64,000 nt of DNA, taken from Rebecca billardiae RCC1528 (taxonomy: Eukaryota > Haptophyta). The stretch is from the NCBI GenBank assembly GCA_965240325.2, contig OZ251232.1, positions 1,054,001-1,118,000 of the forward strand, written 5' to 3'. Positions within the stretch are counted from its first letter, which is position 1; the number at the start of each line of letters is the position of its first letter. This document shows positions 37,160-47,102 of the stretch, piece by piece. The notes under the pieces were generated by a model, which made no database searches, was not told the DNA's origin, and saw nothing but the letters and a program-made list of their open reading frames with translations. The position numbers and the translations under genes were made by a program.

Positions 37160-38071
37160 ATGCACGGCGCGGACGGCACCGGCACTGGCCGCCAACCCGA
37201 CGCCCGGAGGGCGTGATGGGGGCTTCGGAGGCGCGGGCCTACGCACGCGCAGTGCTGCCGGCACCATCGCCACGACGTCGCGAGAGACCTCGCTGGCCTT
37301 GGGCGGCGCCGGCTTGGGCTCATCTGCCGCTCCGGCCGTGTCGGGCGGAGGCCGGGCCAAAGGCGGTGCCGGCATCGGCGGGCGCGGCGGTGCGACGGTG
37401 CGCGGCGCCATGGGCGGCGGGGCAGCATACGGCGCGCGCGGTGGCGGCGGCGGCGGCACGACGCCTGGCGGTAGGTCGCACGCGTACGGCACGGGCGCCG
37501 CGGGACCGCCCATCACCCCTGGCGGCGGCGCTCCGACCGCCGCTGCCATGGCCGCCGAGGGCGGCAGGGCCACACCCGGTGGCAGGGCAACACCGCTTGG
37601 CCCCTCCGGCGGCTCGGGCGCGTGTGCGCCGGGCGGTGCGCCGGGCGGCAGCGGAGCGGGCGCCGCGTACGAGGCGGGGGGCGCCCAATCCGCAGGGCGT
37701 GCCTCAGGCCGCGCCTCCTCCTTCTCCGCCGCCTCCGAGTTCGGCGCGGGCCGCTTGACGCCCGTGATCCGTGACATGTCGATCGCCACACCCTTCGCAG
37801 CCTCCGAGCTCTCAACGTGTTTCTGGACGAGGTCCCACTTGGCCTGCAGCTCGCGCTGCCGGGCGGCGAGCTTCGGGTCCTTCTTCAGCTTGCCCTGCCG
37901 CTCGGCCTCCGCCAGCTTGTCCAGCTCGGCCTTGAGCTCGTCGGGCCTGTGCACCAGCGCGGCATCCGCGCGCCGCGCCTTCTCCTTCTTGTTCTTGGCC
38001 TGCTCGCGCTTCTTCATCGACTTGAAGAAGGTGTCCGTCGGCTGCGCGCTCAGCTTGTCCTTCTTCCCCAT
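37043..38071 (-). CDS. WBP11: WBP11-like spliceosomal protein
   Basis: A 342-residue protein. The N-terminal 85 residues match the Wbp11/ELF5/Saf1 domain: a PTDTFFKSMKKREQAKNKKE basic helix, a long charged helix (DELKAELDKLAEAERQG) and a KDPKLAARQRELQAKWD segment. The middle is Pro-rich with many PPGV/PPPPPP tracts that could bind WW or GYF domains. The C-terminus AYDSFLDDMKELGAM matches the short acidic motif at the end of WBP11. The family acts in pre-mRNA splicing in the nucleus. The single-exon frame starts at ATG 38071, divergent from NOB1 with 254 bp between starts. Confidence 0.85.
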
Positions 38072-38325
38072 GGTGGCGTGGCACGCGTGCGCGTTTGCGC
38101 GTGTGTGTTTGTGTGTCCCGGCGTGGAGCTTGCGGCTGGGTCGTGGGTTAGTGGCGGGCTTGTGCTGTGGCCTGTCACAGCCTCGTCAGTGCCGCCGCCA
38201 TCGTTCCGGGTCTGTGGCCAAGGAGGCAAGGACTGCACGAGGTCATCCATCTGGGGCCACGCGGACCCGGGAGCGGACGGTCACCTCGACGCGGCCCACG
38301 CTCGCGCCCAGGGCGTCCGGGCGGG

Positions 38326-40263
38326 ATGAAGTACCTCGTCGTGGACTCCGGCCCGCTGATCAAGGGCGCGCGCATCGAGATCGCACAGGCGCGCACGTAC
38401 ATCACCGTCCCCGAGGTGCTCAGAGAGATCCGAGACCGGCAGGCGCGCAGCGGCATGCAGCTGCTTCCGTTTGAGCTGGCGACCAAGGAGCCCAGTGACG
38501 AGGCGATCGCGCGCGGTGCGCGCGGCGAGGGCTGGCCTCCCCCTCAAACTCGCGGATCGCGCCCCTGGCCGCGTGCCCACTGCGCCCTCACGCGCGCTGA
38601 CGCCATGCCGAATGCGCGCGCGCGCTCGGCGCGCGCGCAGTCTCGGCGTTTGCGCGCAAGACGGGGGACTACGCCGCCCTGTCTGGCGTGGACATGAAGG
38701 TGCTGGCGCTGACGTGGATGCTTGAGAAGGAGTGCAACGGCGCAGCCCACCTGCGCGACACGCCAGCCCCGATCCAGCCGAGCAAGCCGCGGCGCGCCGC
38801 GCCACCGCCGCCACCGTCCGCCCCGCAGCCGCCAGAGCCTCCAGGCGTGCAGCCGCCTGCGAGCGGCAGCGCCAACGGGCGGCGGGCGCTCGATGCGCCG
38901 GGCGGGCAGTCGGCCGAGGAGGCGGCGCTGGAGGTGGCGGCCATCCTCGAGCAGGCACTCGCTGACGTGCCGGACGCGGAGGGCGACGACGACGAGGAGG
39001 ACGACGAGGCTGGCGGCGCGGATGCGGCCGCGCCGCCCGCGGCCCCCGATGCAGCGGCCCCCGACGCATCGGCACCGCGCGGCGTCAGCGTGCGCCTCGA
39101 GGCATGCGGCGCGGCGGCGGTGCGCGTGGTGCTCGTGCGCGATGGCCGGCCGCTCGCGGCCGCGCGCGCCGCTTCGGGCTGGGTGCGGCTGCCGGGCTGG
39201 GCGCGAGCCGCGGCGGTGGCGGATGCGGCTGCGGGCGCGGCCGACGGCGCACCTCACGCGGCCGCGCGCACACGCACCACTGGCCACCGCGCGCACGGGG
39301 CGCAGCCGGTGCCGCCCGCCTCGAGCGCGGGCGGGGAGGACGGCGACGAGCTCGCGTGGATCACGCCGGACACGCTCAAGCGCGCGCAGCGCCGCGACGG
39401 CCGGTACGGCCAGCCGCCAGACGCGTCCGTGGACGTGTGCTGCATGAGCACCGACTTTGCGATGCAGAACGTGCTCATGCGCATGGGCATGAAGCTGCTC
39501 TCGACCGACGGGCTGGTGATGCGCTCGGTCAAGCAGTGGGGCGTGCAGTGCTCGGGCTGCTTCCGCACCGCGCGCGACGTCTCGCGCCAGTTCTGCTCGC
39601 ACTGCGGCAACGCCACCCTCGTCCGCGTCGCCCTGGTTGTGGACCGGCACGGCCGGCAGCGCGTGCTCCGCATTCCGGAGCACGTGCGCGCGCGCATCAT
39701 GTCGACGCGCGGCACGCGGTACACGATGGCGGCGCCGAAGCAGGGGCGGAACGCGGGGAACGAGATCACCGCGGAGGACGCGCTCGCCGAGGTGCGACGT
39801 CCCGCGCCGCGCCCGCCCACCCCCCACGCCATGCGCACGCCCCGGCCGCGCCGCCGGCGCCGCACCGCCTGCCCGGTGATGAGTTGCATTCTTAATCTGT
39901 CAATCCCCTGAGCGAGGCGTTGACGAGCACTGCACCGTGTCTGGACCTCTGAGGGAGGGCGGCGGGCACGCGCCCGGCGAGGGCCGGCCAGCCCAGCGCG
40001 CCGCCTCGCGCCGCTTCCCGCTCACCCGCCCCGCCGCCACCCCGCCACCGCGGCCGCCGCGTGACGCCGCGCAGGCCCGGTGGAAGCACATCCGGAATGG
40101 CGGCGCGCGCAAGAGCACCGACGTGTTCGACCCGAATTACGACTTCGACGCGCACTTTGGGCGCTCGGGGAAGCAGGCGAAGGGGCGCGCGGGGAAGGAG
40201 CCGACCGTCGGCCACGGGCGGAAGAACCCCAACGACGTGAGGTCGCGCCCGAAGAAGCGATGA
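38326..40263 (+). CDS. NOB1: NOB1, 20S pre-rRNA endonuclease (PIN + zinc ribbon)
   Basis: Three exons (38326-38515, 38641-39791, 40075-40263) give 509 residues. Exon 1 opens the PIN nuclease domain with LVVDSGPLIK (Asp7). The join to exon 2 gives IAR-VSAFARKTGDYAALSGVD and LALTWMLEKE, matching the NOB1 PIN core with its acidic residues. A long Pro-rich and then Asp/Glu-rich linker follows. The NOB1 zinc-ribbon region reads MSTDFAMQNVLMRMG, CSGCF and FCSHCG, then RYTMAAPKQGR. Exon 3 supplies the conserved end, DVFDPNYDFDAHFGR and KNPNDVRSRPKKR. NOB1 cleaves the 3' end of 18S rRNA in cytoplasmic pre-40S particles. The Pro-rich linker is unusually long. Confidence 0.92.
38516..38640 (+). other. 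NOB1 intron 1
   Basis: Donor CGCGCG|GTGCGCG and acceptor GCGCGCAG|TCTCGG, 125 bp, phase 1. Splicing restores a Val codon and the conserved PIN sequence. Confidence 0.85.
39792..40074 (+). other. NOB1 intron 2
   Basis: Donor GCCGAG|GTGCGAC and acceptor CGCGCAG|GCCCGG, 283 bp, phase 0. It links the zinc-ribbon exon to the conserved C-terminal exon. Reading through it would replace the conserved tail with an Arg/Pro-rich end. Confidence 0.85.
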
Positions 40264-40481
40264 TGGGAATGGGAATTGGGATCAGCCCAAATCGGTAGAA
40301 CGGCGTCGGCTGATAATAGTGATGATCGGTAGAACGGCGAAAGCTCGAGCCTCGTGAGTTGCCCAGCTCTAGATCTGACAGCCGGCGGCGGCGGCGACGA
40401 CCCGAGTTTCAAAGCGCTGACACGAGTAGTGCTGCGCTCAAAAAGCTGTTGCCGTGGCGGCCGCGAAATTTGAGCTCGCGC

Positions 40482-41993
40482 ATGATGGGTGCCCGCCGGC
40501 GAGCGTGCGCCGCGGGCATGGTTGTCACGCTGGGCCTGGCCGCGCTGGTCGCGCTGGGGACGGTCGACATGGGCGCTTTCTTCTCCCCTCCACGCCCGCC
40601 GGCCGATGCGTCGCGCAGGGCGCGCCGCGCGGCGCGGTATCAGGCTGTGCCCGCGCGTCAGTCCTGCCAGGATGCCCTGATGGCCAATTTCACTTGTGGC
40701 AGCGGGACCTCGCACGAGCGGTGCGATCGCGAGGCCACACCAGCACATCTGGATCGGCCGTGCGAGGCGAAGCGACTCCAGGACGCGTACCACATCGAAG
40801 ACGACGGCACATGCACGCAGGTGTGTCTGCCGCCTGGCCTCAAAGGCGTCGCCGCCAAGCACGGCGTGTACTACGGCATGCGCTGCTACGACTCGCCGAA
40901 CGAGTGCCGCCGCTTCTACCTGAGCGGCTCGAAAGTGGGCGTCAAGTACGTCACCTACTTCTGCCTGCGGCCCTGCTCCACTGCGCGCCAGACGTGCGAC
41001 GGCAGCAGCGCCGACGACGAGTACGGACGGCGCGGCGGCAACCGCGGGCCGGCAATGCCACGCTGGCCTGGGGACTGGTGGCCGGGCGTCGGGCTCGACG
41101 CGCTGGGCGGTGGCGGATCTAGTGGGCTCATGTGCTCCCCGCCACCGGCCATGCCGCTCCCGCCGTTCCCGCCCTCGCCGCCACCGGTGCCCCCGCACTC
41201 GCCGCCGCCCCCAACGCACGCGGCGAGCGAGCTCCGATGGCGGGCGACGGCGCATCACGCATCGCATCACTCGGCGAGCAGCGTGGTGCGGAGGGGAGTG
41301 GTGTTCACGCAGCCAGCACCGCCGCCGGCGCTCCCGCCGCCGCCGACACCGCCTTCCGAGCCGCCAAGCCCGCCGCCGCCGCCGCCGCCGCCACAACCCC
41401 TCCACCCTCCGCCCTCGCGCGCAGCGCTCCACGCCCTCCGCCGGTACTCCGATCGGCACTGGGACGATGACGACAGGAATTCGCGCAGCGGCGATCGCGG
41501 CGGCGGCGGCGACGCGGTTGAGGACGGCGGTGGCGAGCGTGCGCCGCGGCGTCGGCCGCGCGGCTCGGCGCACACCGGCGGCATCTCCGCCGAGCAGGCG
41601 GCGGCGCTCGAGGCACAGGCGCTGGCAGAGGCAGAGGAGAAGGGGGCCGACCTGAGCCGCACACGCATGCACACGCACCTCACGCGCCACCGCACGCACA
41701 TGCACATGCATATGCACGCGCACACGCTCGAGGCGCTCGCCGAGGGCTTTGAGACCGCCAAGCCCGAGCGGATGAGCCTTGGGATGATGCGCGCCGCCTT
41801 GCCTGCGCAGCCGCCACCGCTGCCGCCGATGCCGCCGCCGCTGCCGCCAGAGCCGTCGCCGCCGCCGCCACGACCTCCACCTGGAGCCCCACCGCCTCCA
41901 TCGCCGCAGCCACCCGCGCCGCACCCGCCGCCTCCATCGCCACGCCCGCTCTCGCGACGCGAGCGGCGGAGGAGGCATCGCACGCAGCACTAG
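40482..41993 (+). CDS. Cys-, Pro- and His-rich membrane protein (unknown)
   Basis: From ATG 40482 the frame gives 503 residues; the frame is open upstream but has no ATG there. A single hydrophobic segment (about 11-30, AGMVVTLGLAALVALGT) serves as signal anchor. A cysteine-rich region (about 60-175, at least ten Cys, with CQDALMANFTCGSGTS, CTQVCLPP and YFCLRPCSTARQTC) looks like a disulphide-bonded extracellular domain. Several Pro-rich blocks follow (PPSPPP, PPPPPPPPQP), along with an Ala/Glu helix and a His-rich run with HMHMHMHAH (about 390-410). The tail is Pro- and Arg-rich. I do not recognise the cysteine domain. The HxH run resembles that of the esterase at 1391-4051. Confidence 0.65.
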   Translation: MMGARRRACAAGMVVTLGLAALVALGTVDMGAFFSPPRPPADASRRARRAARYQAVPARQSCQDALMANFTCGSGTSHERCDREATPAHLDRPCEAKRLQDAYHIEDDGTCTQVCLPPGLKGVAAKHGVYYGMRCYDSPNECRRFYLSGSKVGVKYVTYFCLRPCSTARQTCDGSSADDEYGRRGGNRGPAMPRWPGDWWPGVGLDALGGGGSSGLMCSPPPAMPLPPFPPSPPPVPPHSPPPPTHAASELRWRATAHHASHHSASSVVRRGVVFTQPAPPPALPPPPTPPSEPPSPPPPPPPPQPLHPPPSRAALHALRRYSDRHWDDDDRNSRSGDRGGGGDAVEDGGGERAPRRRPRGSAHTGGISAEQAAALEAQALAEAEEKGADLSRTRMHTHLTRHRTHMHMHMHAHTLEALAEGFETAKPERMSLGMMRAALPAQPPPLPPMPPPLPPEPSPPPPRPPPGAPPPPSPQPPAPHPPPPSPRPLSRRERRRRHRTQH

Positions 41994-44052
41994 TCTGACT
42001 AGGTACGCGAGGCCTGGGTTTTCGAATTTCGTCATTGTCTGACGCGCCTGCGGTAAATAATGATCGGGTACATCTGCGCTCCGCCGGGATCGGTCGCGCG
42101 CTGTATCTGCTGTAGCTAAGCCGTGCTATCACCATCATCAGCGCTATGTATAGTCGTATAGCTAAGACTCACGCACCGGCGCGGCGGGCGGCTCCGGTCA
42201 CTGTCCGGGACGTCCAGCAGGGGTGCATTCAGACTCTCTGGGGGGGTCTGGGGGGGGCTCCCCCCAGCCGATCGAAGGACCAAATACGCCTCAATAAGGC
42301 CCCAACTCGCCAGAATTCGCATAGCAGACCGTGTTCGCTGGTGTTGGCTGAGGGCTGCGTCGTGCGGCGTCGGCTCTGCGCCGAGCGGCCATGACGCATT
42401 GCACACAGCCCCGATATCGGCGCCTCCCTCGCGAGTCAAGACGTAGTGCACTGCAGGATCGAGCAACGCATTGACCGCTGCGGCGCACCGTGCAGGCCAC
42501 ACCGCACCTCAGCACTCGTCGAACAAGCTCTGAGCCAGCCAGCTGTGGCAGTCCTCTGAGGAGCTGCAGCCAAGCACGAGCTCGTGCGCATACCCGTGCC
42601 ACCACGAGCTGACGGCGCGGCCCGGGGCGCGAGCAGCTCGAAGCCGACAAGCTCATGCGCACACCCGCACCGCCGCGAGCTCAAGGTGTGGCCGCCGGCG
42701 CGAGCAGCTCGACGCGGACAGCGCGCAGCTTGCTCGAGTCGACGAGCAGCTTCTCGCCCATCGGTGACTCTCAGTGCACGAAGGTGCACCCGGGGCGCGA
42801 GCGCGACAGGGTGCCGCGGCCAACCAGCGGATGCGCCCGGATCAAGGCCTCCAAGGCGTCTCGTCTCCTCGCCCGCTCGGCGGAGCTCCATCGTGCGAGA
42901 GACCGGTCCGGGAGCCCAAAAAAAAGTTCAGCACGATGGAGTCCTCCGTGTTCGACTGTGACGACGCGTTCAAACACGTCGAGGCGTGAGAAGACGTCGA
43001 TTACTTCGATGAGGACTACGTTACTTCGTCCGCCGCCCCGGAGATCTTTCGATTGGTACCCTCATCGCTCCCTGGCTCCCAGGGGTTCGTCTAAATGCAC
43101 CCCCCCCATAGGGTCAGTGGACGTCCCTGACTGTGGCTGGAGCCGGGCGCCGGCCGCGTCACAGTCGAGTAGAGGGGTCAGTCAGTCGTCAGAGCCCCAC
43201 TGGGGGGTGCGTGGCCCAAAATCCAACTTATTCCTGTCGTCTTGAGATGAGGCTCTCAAACTTCGGGATATGTCAATATTCGCCTGAAATGAGCTGGGGT
43301 CACGCTGACAAGTTTTGCGAAAAAATGTCACATACTGGAGATATACGACCTCTTAATCTCGACGCGATCTCGGCAACATTAGTACTAGTAGGGGAGATAC
43401 ACGATCTCCAAGGTGATCTCGCTATTTGCACCAGAATCGCACCGTCTAGATCACATTTTGGCAGTCTGAAATTGGCACGGGCGGATTCTACACCCTGGAA
43501 TTATAAGCCTAAACGAACTCAAACGGACTCAAACAGTTACAAGCCGAGGAGATATTCCATATTTCGAGATTTCGGGAGATTGTGTCACTCGGGAGTGTAA
43601 CGGTCGGACGGAGCTCTGACCCCACTACCGGCCGCGGGGCAGGGGGCCGCGCGGCCCGGGCGGGCCGCGCACGTTTACAGTCTCGGACCGGCGCCGTCTG
43701 GCGGACCGCTCTGCGCTCACGCCGCGATGACTCCCGTCCCCTGGCCCTACCGAGTACCGACGGGCGGCGCGCGACCGCTACGTGTCGTCCCGCGACGCCG
43801 AATGCGCCGTCATCAGACTAATAAGCGATATGGTTCAACGCTCGAAATACAATATACATATCCGACCATCCGTGATATTCCTGATGCGCACACCGCTGAC
43901 TCGCGAGCCATCAATCATATTTTTAAAATAGCTACTGGCGACATTATCGGATATACCGAGTTATATACGTGTGTGTGTGTGTGTGTGTAGTGTGTGTGTA
44001 GCGCAGGATGATCGACGCGAGATTCATCCTGACGTCATCGCATATCGATCTA
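41994..44052. other. Intergenic, repeat-like and damaged-gene DNA
   Basis: No intact gene is supported. 42540-42990 contains short tandem units around GCGCGAGCAGCTCGA and a coiled-coil-like fragment REQLDADSAQLARVDEQLL; a nearby frame ends ESSVFDCDDAFKHVEA and stop. This looks like a decayed exon of the same general type as the repeats at 1-1140 and 55.3 kb. 43250-43600 is AT-richer without genes. A (GT)n tract lies at about 43969-44000. Confidence 0.45.
43969..44000 (+). repeat. (GT)n microsatellite
   Basis: Alternating GT interrupted once by AGT, just downstream of the 3' end of the GT-like gene, which lies on the other strand. Confidence 0.9.
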
Positions 44053-45441
44053 TCAACACACCACTCTACGGTGCTGACGGTCCTTGCACCAACCACCATC
44101 CACTTTGCACTTACCTGAAATGCGCTCAGCAGTGTTCCAGGCGTGCTTGCACGTGAGAGCACGAGCAGTGGCAAACGTATCCAAGCCGTGCTCGTACATC
44201 GCACGCGCTCTGATCACGTACTCCTCGGTGCGCCCGTGCCTGCACACGTCAACTGCACGCTGCACTGCGCTGAGAAAGCCAGTGGAGTTCTGGTATGTGA
44301 ACTGCTCAGGGACTCCTGCCCTGAGAGCCAGGGCGTGCCAGATCACTAGTGGTTTGGCGGTCGCCATAGCCAAACCTATCGCCGCCGGCGACTGCAAGCC
44401 CTGCACGTACGTCTTCTTTCGGGTGAGATCGTCAATCATGGGGAGCAAGAAACTCGTGTTTGCCAGAATCAGCTCGACTGCAGCCTTCCATGGCAACGGT
44501 GAGACGTGCACAGTGACTCGCCCTGCAGTGGACAGAGCCAGGTCCCTCTGCAGCACTTGAAAGCGCTGCAGAGATGTGCGCGGGCCCGAGCCGATGACGT
44601 GCAAGCGCACGCGCGTGGTGCCAGTGTCCAGCGCCTTGAGCGAGTACAGGGCATCCCAGTTCTTCTTGTTGTAGTCCACTGTCGCTGGAGTCACTAACGT
44701 GACACTCTGCATTGTGCACTGGACTGGTGCCCTCGAAGCCCAGCTGGCCACCCGCATGCCCATGTACGACGTCGTGAACCAGGTTGGCTGAAGCACCCCA
44801 GGGAAGCGGGCGATCGGGTCTGTCTTGAGCACCTCGTACAGCTCCTTGGTGAGTGCAAACGGGATGACCTTCTTCAGCTGGTGCTGCTCGGTGAGGTTGC
44901 GCATAGCAGGGGCGCAGATGCTCAGGAAATGCTGCCCGACGAAGACAGGGACCGCTCTGCCCTGGCGAGACACCAGCAGATCGACCAACGCGTGCAGGCG
45001 CTCGTCCGGCATGTTCAGCTGCACCGTGCTGAAGCGAGTGAGGGTCTGGATGACAACAAAGGCAGGCCGGCGGCGCCCAGCGATGCAGCGGATCCGGCCA
45101 GTGACCGTCGGGTCGTCGACGAAGGTCACATTCGGCTCGTCGAACCAGTCGAAGAGCTCGCGAGCCCCAAGATCTGTCCTCAGCGAAAGTTTCTCCAAGG
45201 GCCGCCCGGCGTACCACACGACCACGTGAGGTGCACCGAGAGAGCGCGCAAACGCGATCGACGACGGTAACACGTGCACGTGCATGCCTTGCACCTCCAC
45301 CACGAGCGCGAAAGGCTGGTCCTTTGCAGGGCACCCTGCTGCCCCGGCGTCGCACAGCGCCACTCCGACGAGCGTCAACATCGTGGCCAGTGCGATCCGG
45401 CGCACTGCCCCCGGTGGGGTCGGAGGAGCGATGGAGTCCAT
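44053..45441 (-). CDS. Glycosyltransferase-like type II membrane protein
   Basis: From ATG 45441 the frame gives 462 residues. A basic N-terminus precedes one hydrophobic helix (about 18-38, IALATMLTLVGVALC), consistent with a Golgi signal anchor. The lumenal part has alternating strands and helices. The C-terminal portion (RLHVIGSGPRTSLQRFQ; SPAAIGLAMATAKPLVIWHAL; then a C-terminal helix with RARAMYEHG) resembles the nucleotide-sugar half of GT-B glycosyltransferases. The donor sugar cannot be deduced. The last 20 residues follow a perfect GTAAGT donor-like string at about 44117, so a further 3' exon is possible. The neighbourhood of other glycan-type enzymes supports the call, but family identity is tentative. 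Confidence 0.5.
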   Translation of the reverse strand: MDSIAPPTPPGAVRRIALATMLTLVGVALCDAGAAGCPAKDQPFALVVEVQGMHVHVLPSSIAFARSLGAPHVVVWYAGRPLEKLSLRTDLGARELFDWFDEPNVTFVDDPTVTGRIRCIAGRRRPAFVVIQTLTRFSTVQLNMPDERLHALVDLLVSRQGRAVPVFVGQHFLSICAPAMRNLTEQHQLKKVIPFALTKELYEVLKTDPIARFPGVLQPTWFTTSYMGMRVASWASRAPVQCTMQSVTLVTPATVDYNKKNWDALYSLKALDTGTTRVRLHVIGSGPRTSLQRFQVLQRDLALSTAGRVTVHVSPLPWKAAVELILANTSFLLPMIDDLTRKKTYVQGLQSPAAIGLAMATAKPLVIWHALALRAGVPEQFTYQNSTGFLSAVQRAVDVCRHGRTEEYVIRARAMYEHGLDTFATARALTCKHAWNTAERISGKCKVDGGWCKDRQHRRVVC

Positions 45442-47102
45442 GTCATCCAGCGCGCCTGGCCTGGGCAAGGCCAAGGGGTGGAGGGGCGAATTCGCGACAG
45501 TATGGGGGCAAGGCCCTTGATGGGGGTACAGTATGGATACGTACTGTCAATCTCGCCTGCCGTGAGGGTGGTGGTTGGTTGGGGGCTGGCCAGGGTAGGG
45601 CTGGAGGCTTCGGCCGCCAGTCTGATCACCCGGAGCCCGTTATAAAGGGGAATTTAAAATGAGCTGTGTGCGTCTCTTATTCTTAGTATCATAAACTGTA
45701 TGGGCCGGGTAAATGCAAATTTGAGCCGATGAAGTTACGACGGACCGACCCCATCACTGGCCGGGCGGGCGGTGCGTGGGGCTGCAGGCCTTCGTCATCT
45801 CGGTGGCGCGCCTTGGGAGGCTGAAGTGTCCCGAGAGCCAGCGCCGGCAGGACGAGGCGGCGGCGGCGCGTGCAGCCGCAAGCAAAGGCTCTCAGCTGGA
45901 TGCGGGCAAGACAGCGAAGGCGTTCAACACGCTGAAGGGCAGGGTGCGCGGGCGACCATATGCGAGCAAACGTAGCGTTCTGTACGCGCGCCACACGTCG
46001 CCCCAAGCGCGCATGTGCTCTTGCCAGCACGGGCCCACGTGAGGAGCACAGACCACGGTCTCGATCACAATTCACAACTGATCTGACCCACGCCGACCGC
46101 ACAGCAGCCTGCACGCGCGCGAGCTGATGACAATTGGCTACGCGCCTTGCTTGCGCTCGCGCAAGCGTGCGCATACGCGCTGGTCTGAGACGAGGCGAAC
46201 GTGACGCGAGCGAGACACGTGGCATGGGAGGGCGCAGCGCGTTCTCTCACGGCTGACCAGATGCGGCTTCAACCTGCATGGCATCGTCCGCGGCTGCACG
46301 AGCGCGCGCCGTGCGCGCCCCCAGCGCCGCCAGGGCTGCCGCCCAGATACTTGGGCGCTGCAGAAGCGGCGCGAGGCAAACTCTCAAGGTGATTTCAACC
46401 TGCACCGCCCTCATCCGTCGGCAGCGTGGGCGCAGACTGCTGGGCGCGCTGTCACGCTCCCCCTGCCGCGCCGCCGCCGTCGCCATCGGCATCGGCAGCG
46501 CAGCGGCACTGACAGCAGCCACTGTGCCCGGGCCGCCCGACCGCAGGGCCGCACCGTGCTGCTGACAGCGCGCTGAGTGCCAGACACTGACACTGCCAAC
46601 TGAGTGTCGCGTTGGTTCGGCGCTCATGCCGCATCATGCGTGCAACTGCTCGCGGGCAGAGTGAGCTAGTCACGATACGACTCCTCGATAACTCCGCCTG
46701 ATCGGATGAGTCATCACTCAGTCCGCGAGTCGGTGGCCGCGACGAGAGAGTGCGGCAGGGCCGCTGCGCCCTGCAAGTTAGTCTGTCGACTGGCATCAGG
46801 GGCGTTGCGCCAGCTGGACAAACACGGTTCCGGTCTTCTTCAGATCTATCTCGCTTTTCAAAACGAAATGTTCCGTGCCCTACTACCCCCTTGTAAGTAA
46901 AGTTACTATATATAACTATATATATATATTATATGTAAATTTTTATTGCCCACCGCAGGCGCAGGGGCCAATGAATCCAATATGATCCTGGGTCTTGGGT
47001 CCTCGGTTCGCGTTTGTCCCGAGCTGGCGCAACGCTCCGACTGTGCGGACCGTCGAACTCGATCCGCGTCGGACGCCAGAGTCAATGACGAGCGCGGTCC
47101 GA
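45442..47102. other. Intergenic region, no supported gene
   Basis: Holds the inverted copy of the short dispersed repeat (45661-45700). A frame at about 45790-46042 reads LGRLKCPESQRRQDEAAA and GKTAKAFNTLKGRV but lacks an ATG, so it may be a decayed exon. An AT-rich patch lies at 46905-46945. Nothing else could be supported. Confidence 0.45.
45661..45700 (-). repeat. Short dispersed repeat, copy 2 (inverted, partial)
   Basis: The reverse complement reads ACAGTTTATGATACTAAGAA and then TAAGAGACGCACACAGCTC. It matches copies at 5343-5399 and 63106-63152 but lacks their final CAGGCAGGCGAGAT. Confidence 0.7.

Noticed and set aside
40137-42035. 632-codon minus-strand frame opposite the Cys/Pro/His-rich protein
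   Set aside because: Arg-rich shadow. The plus strand has a coherent signal anchor and cysteine pattern.
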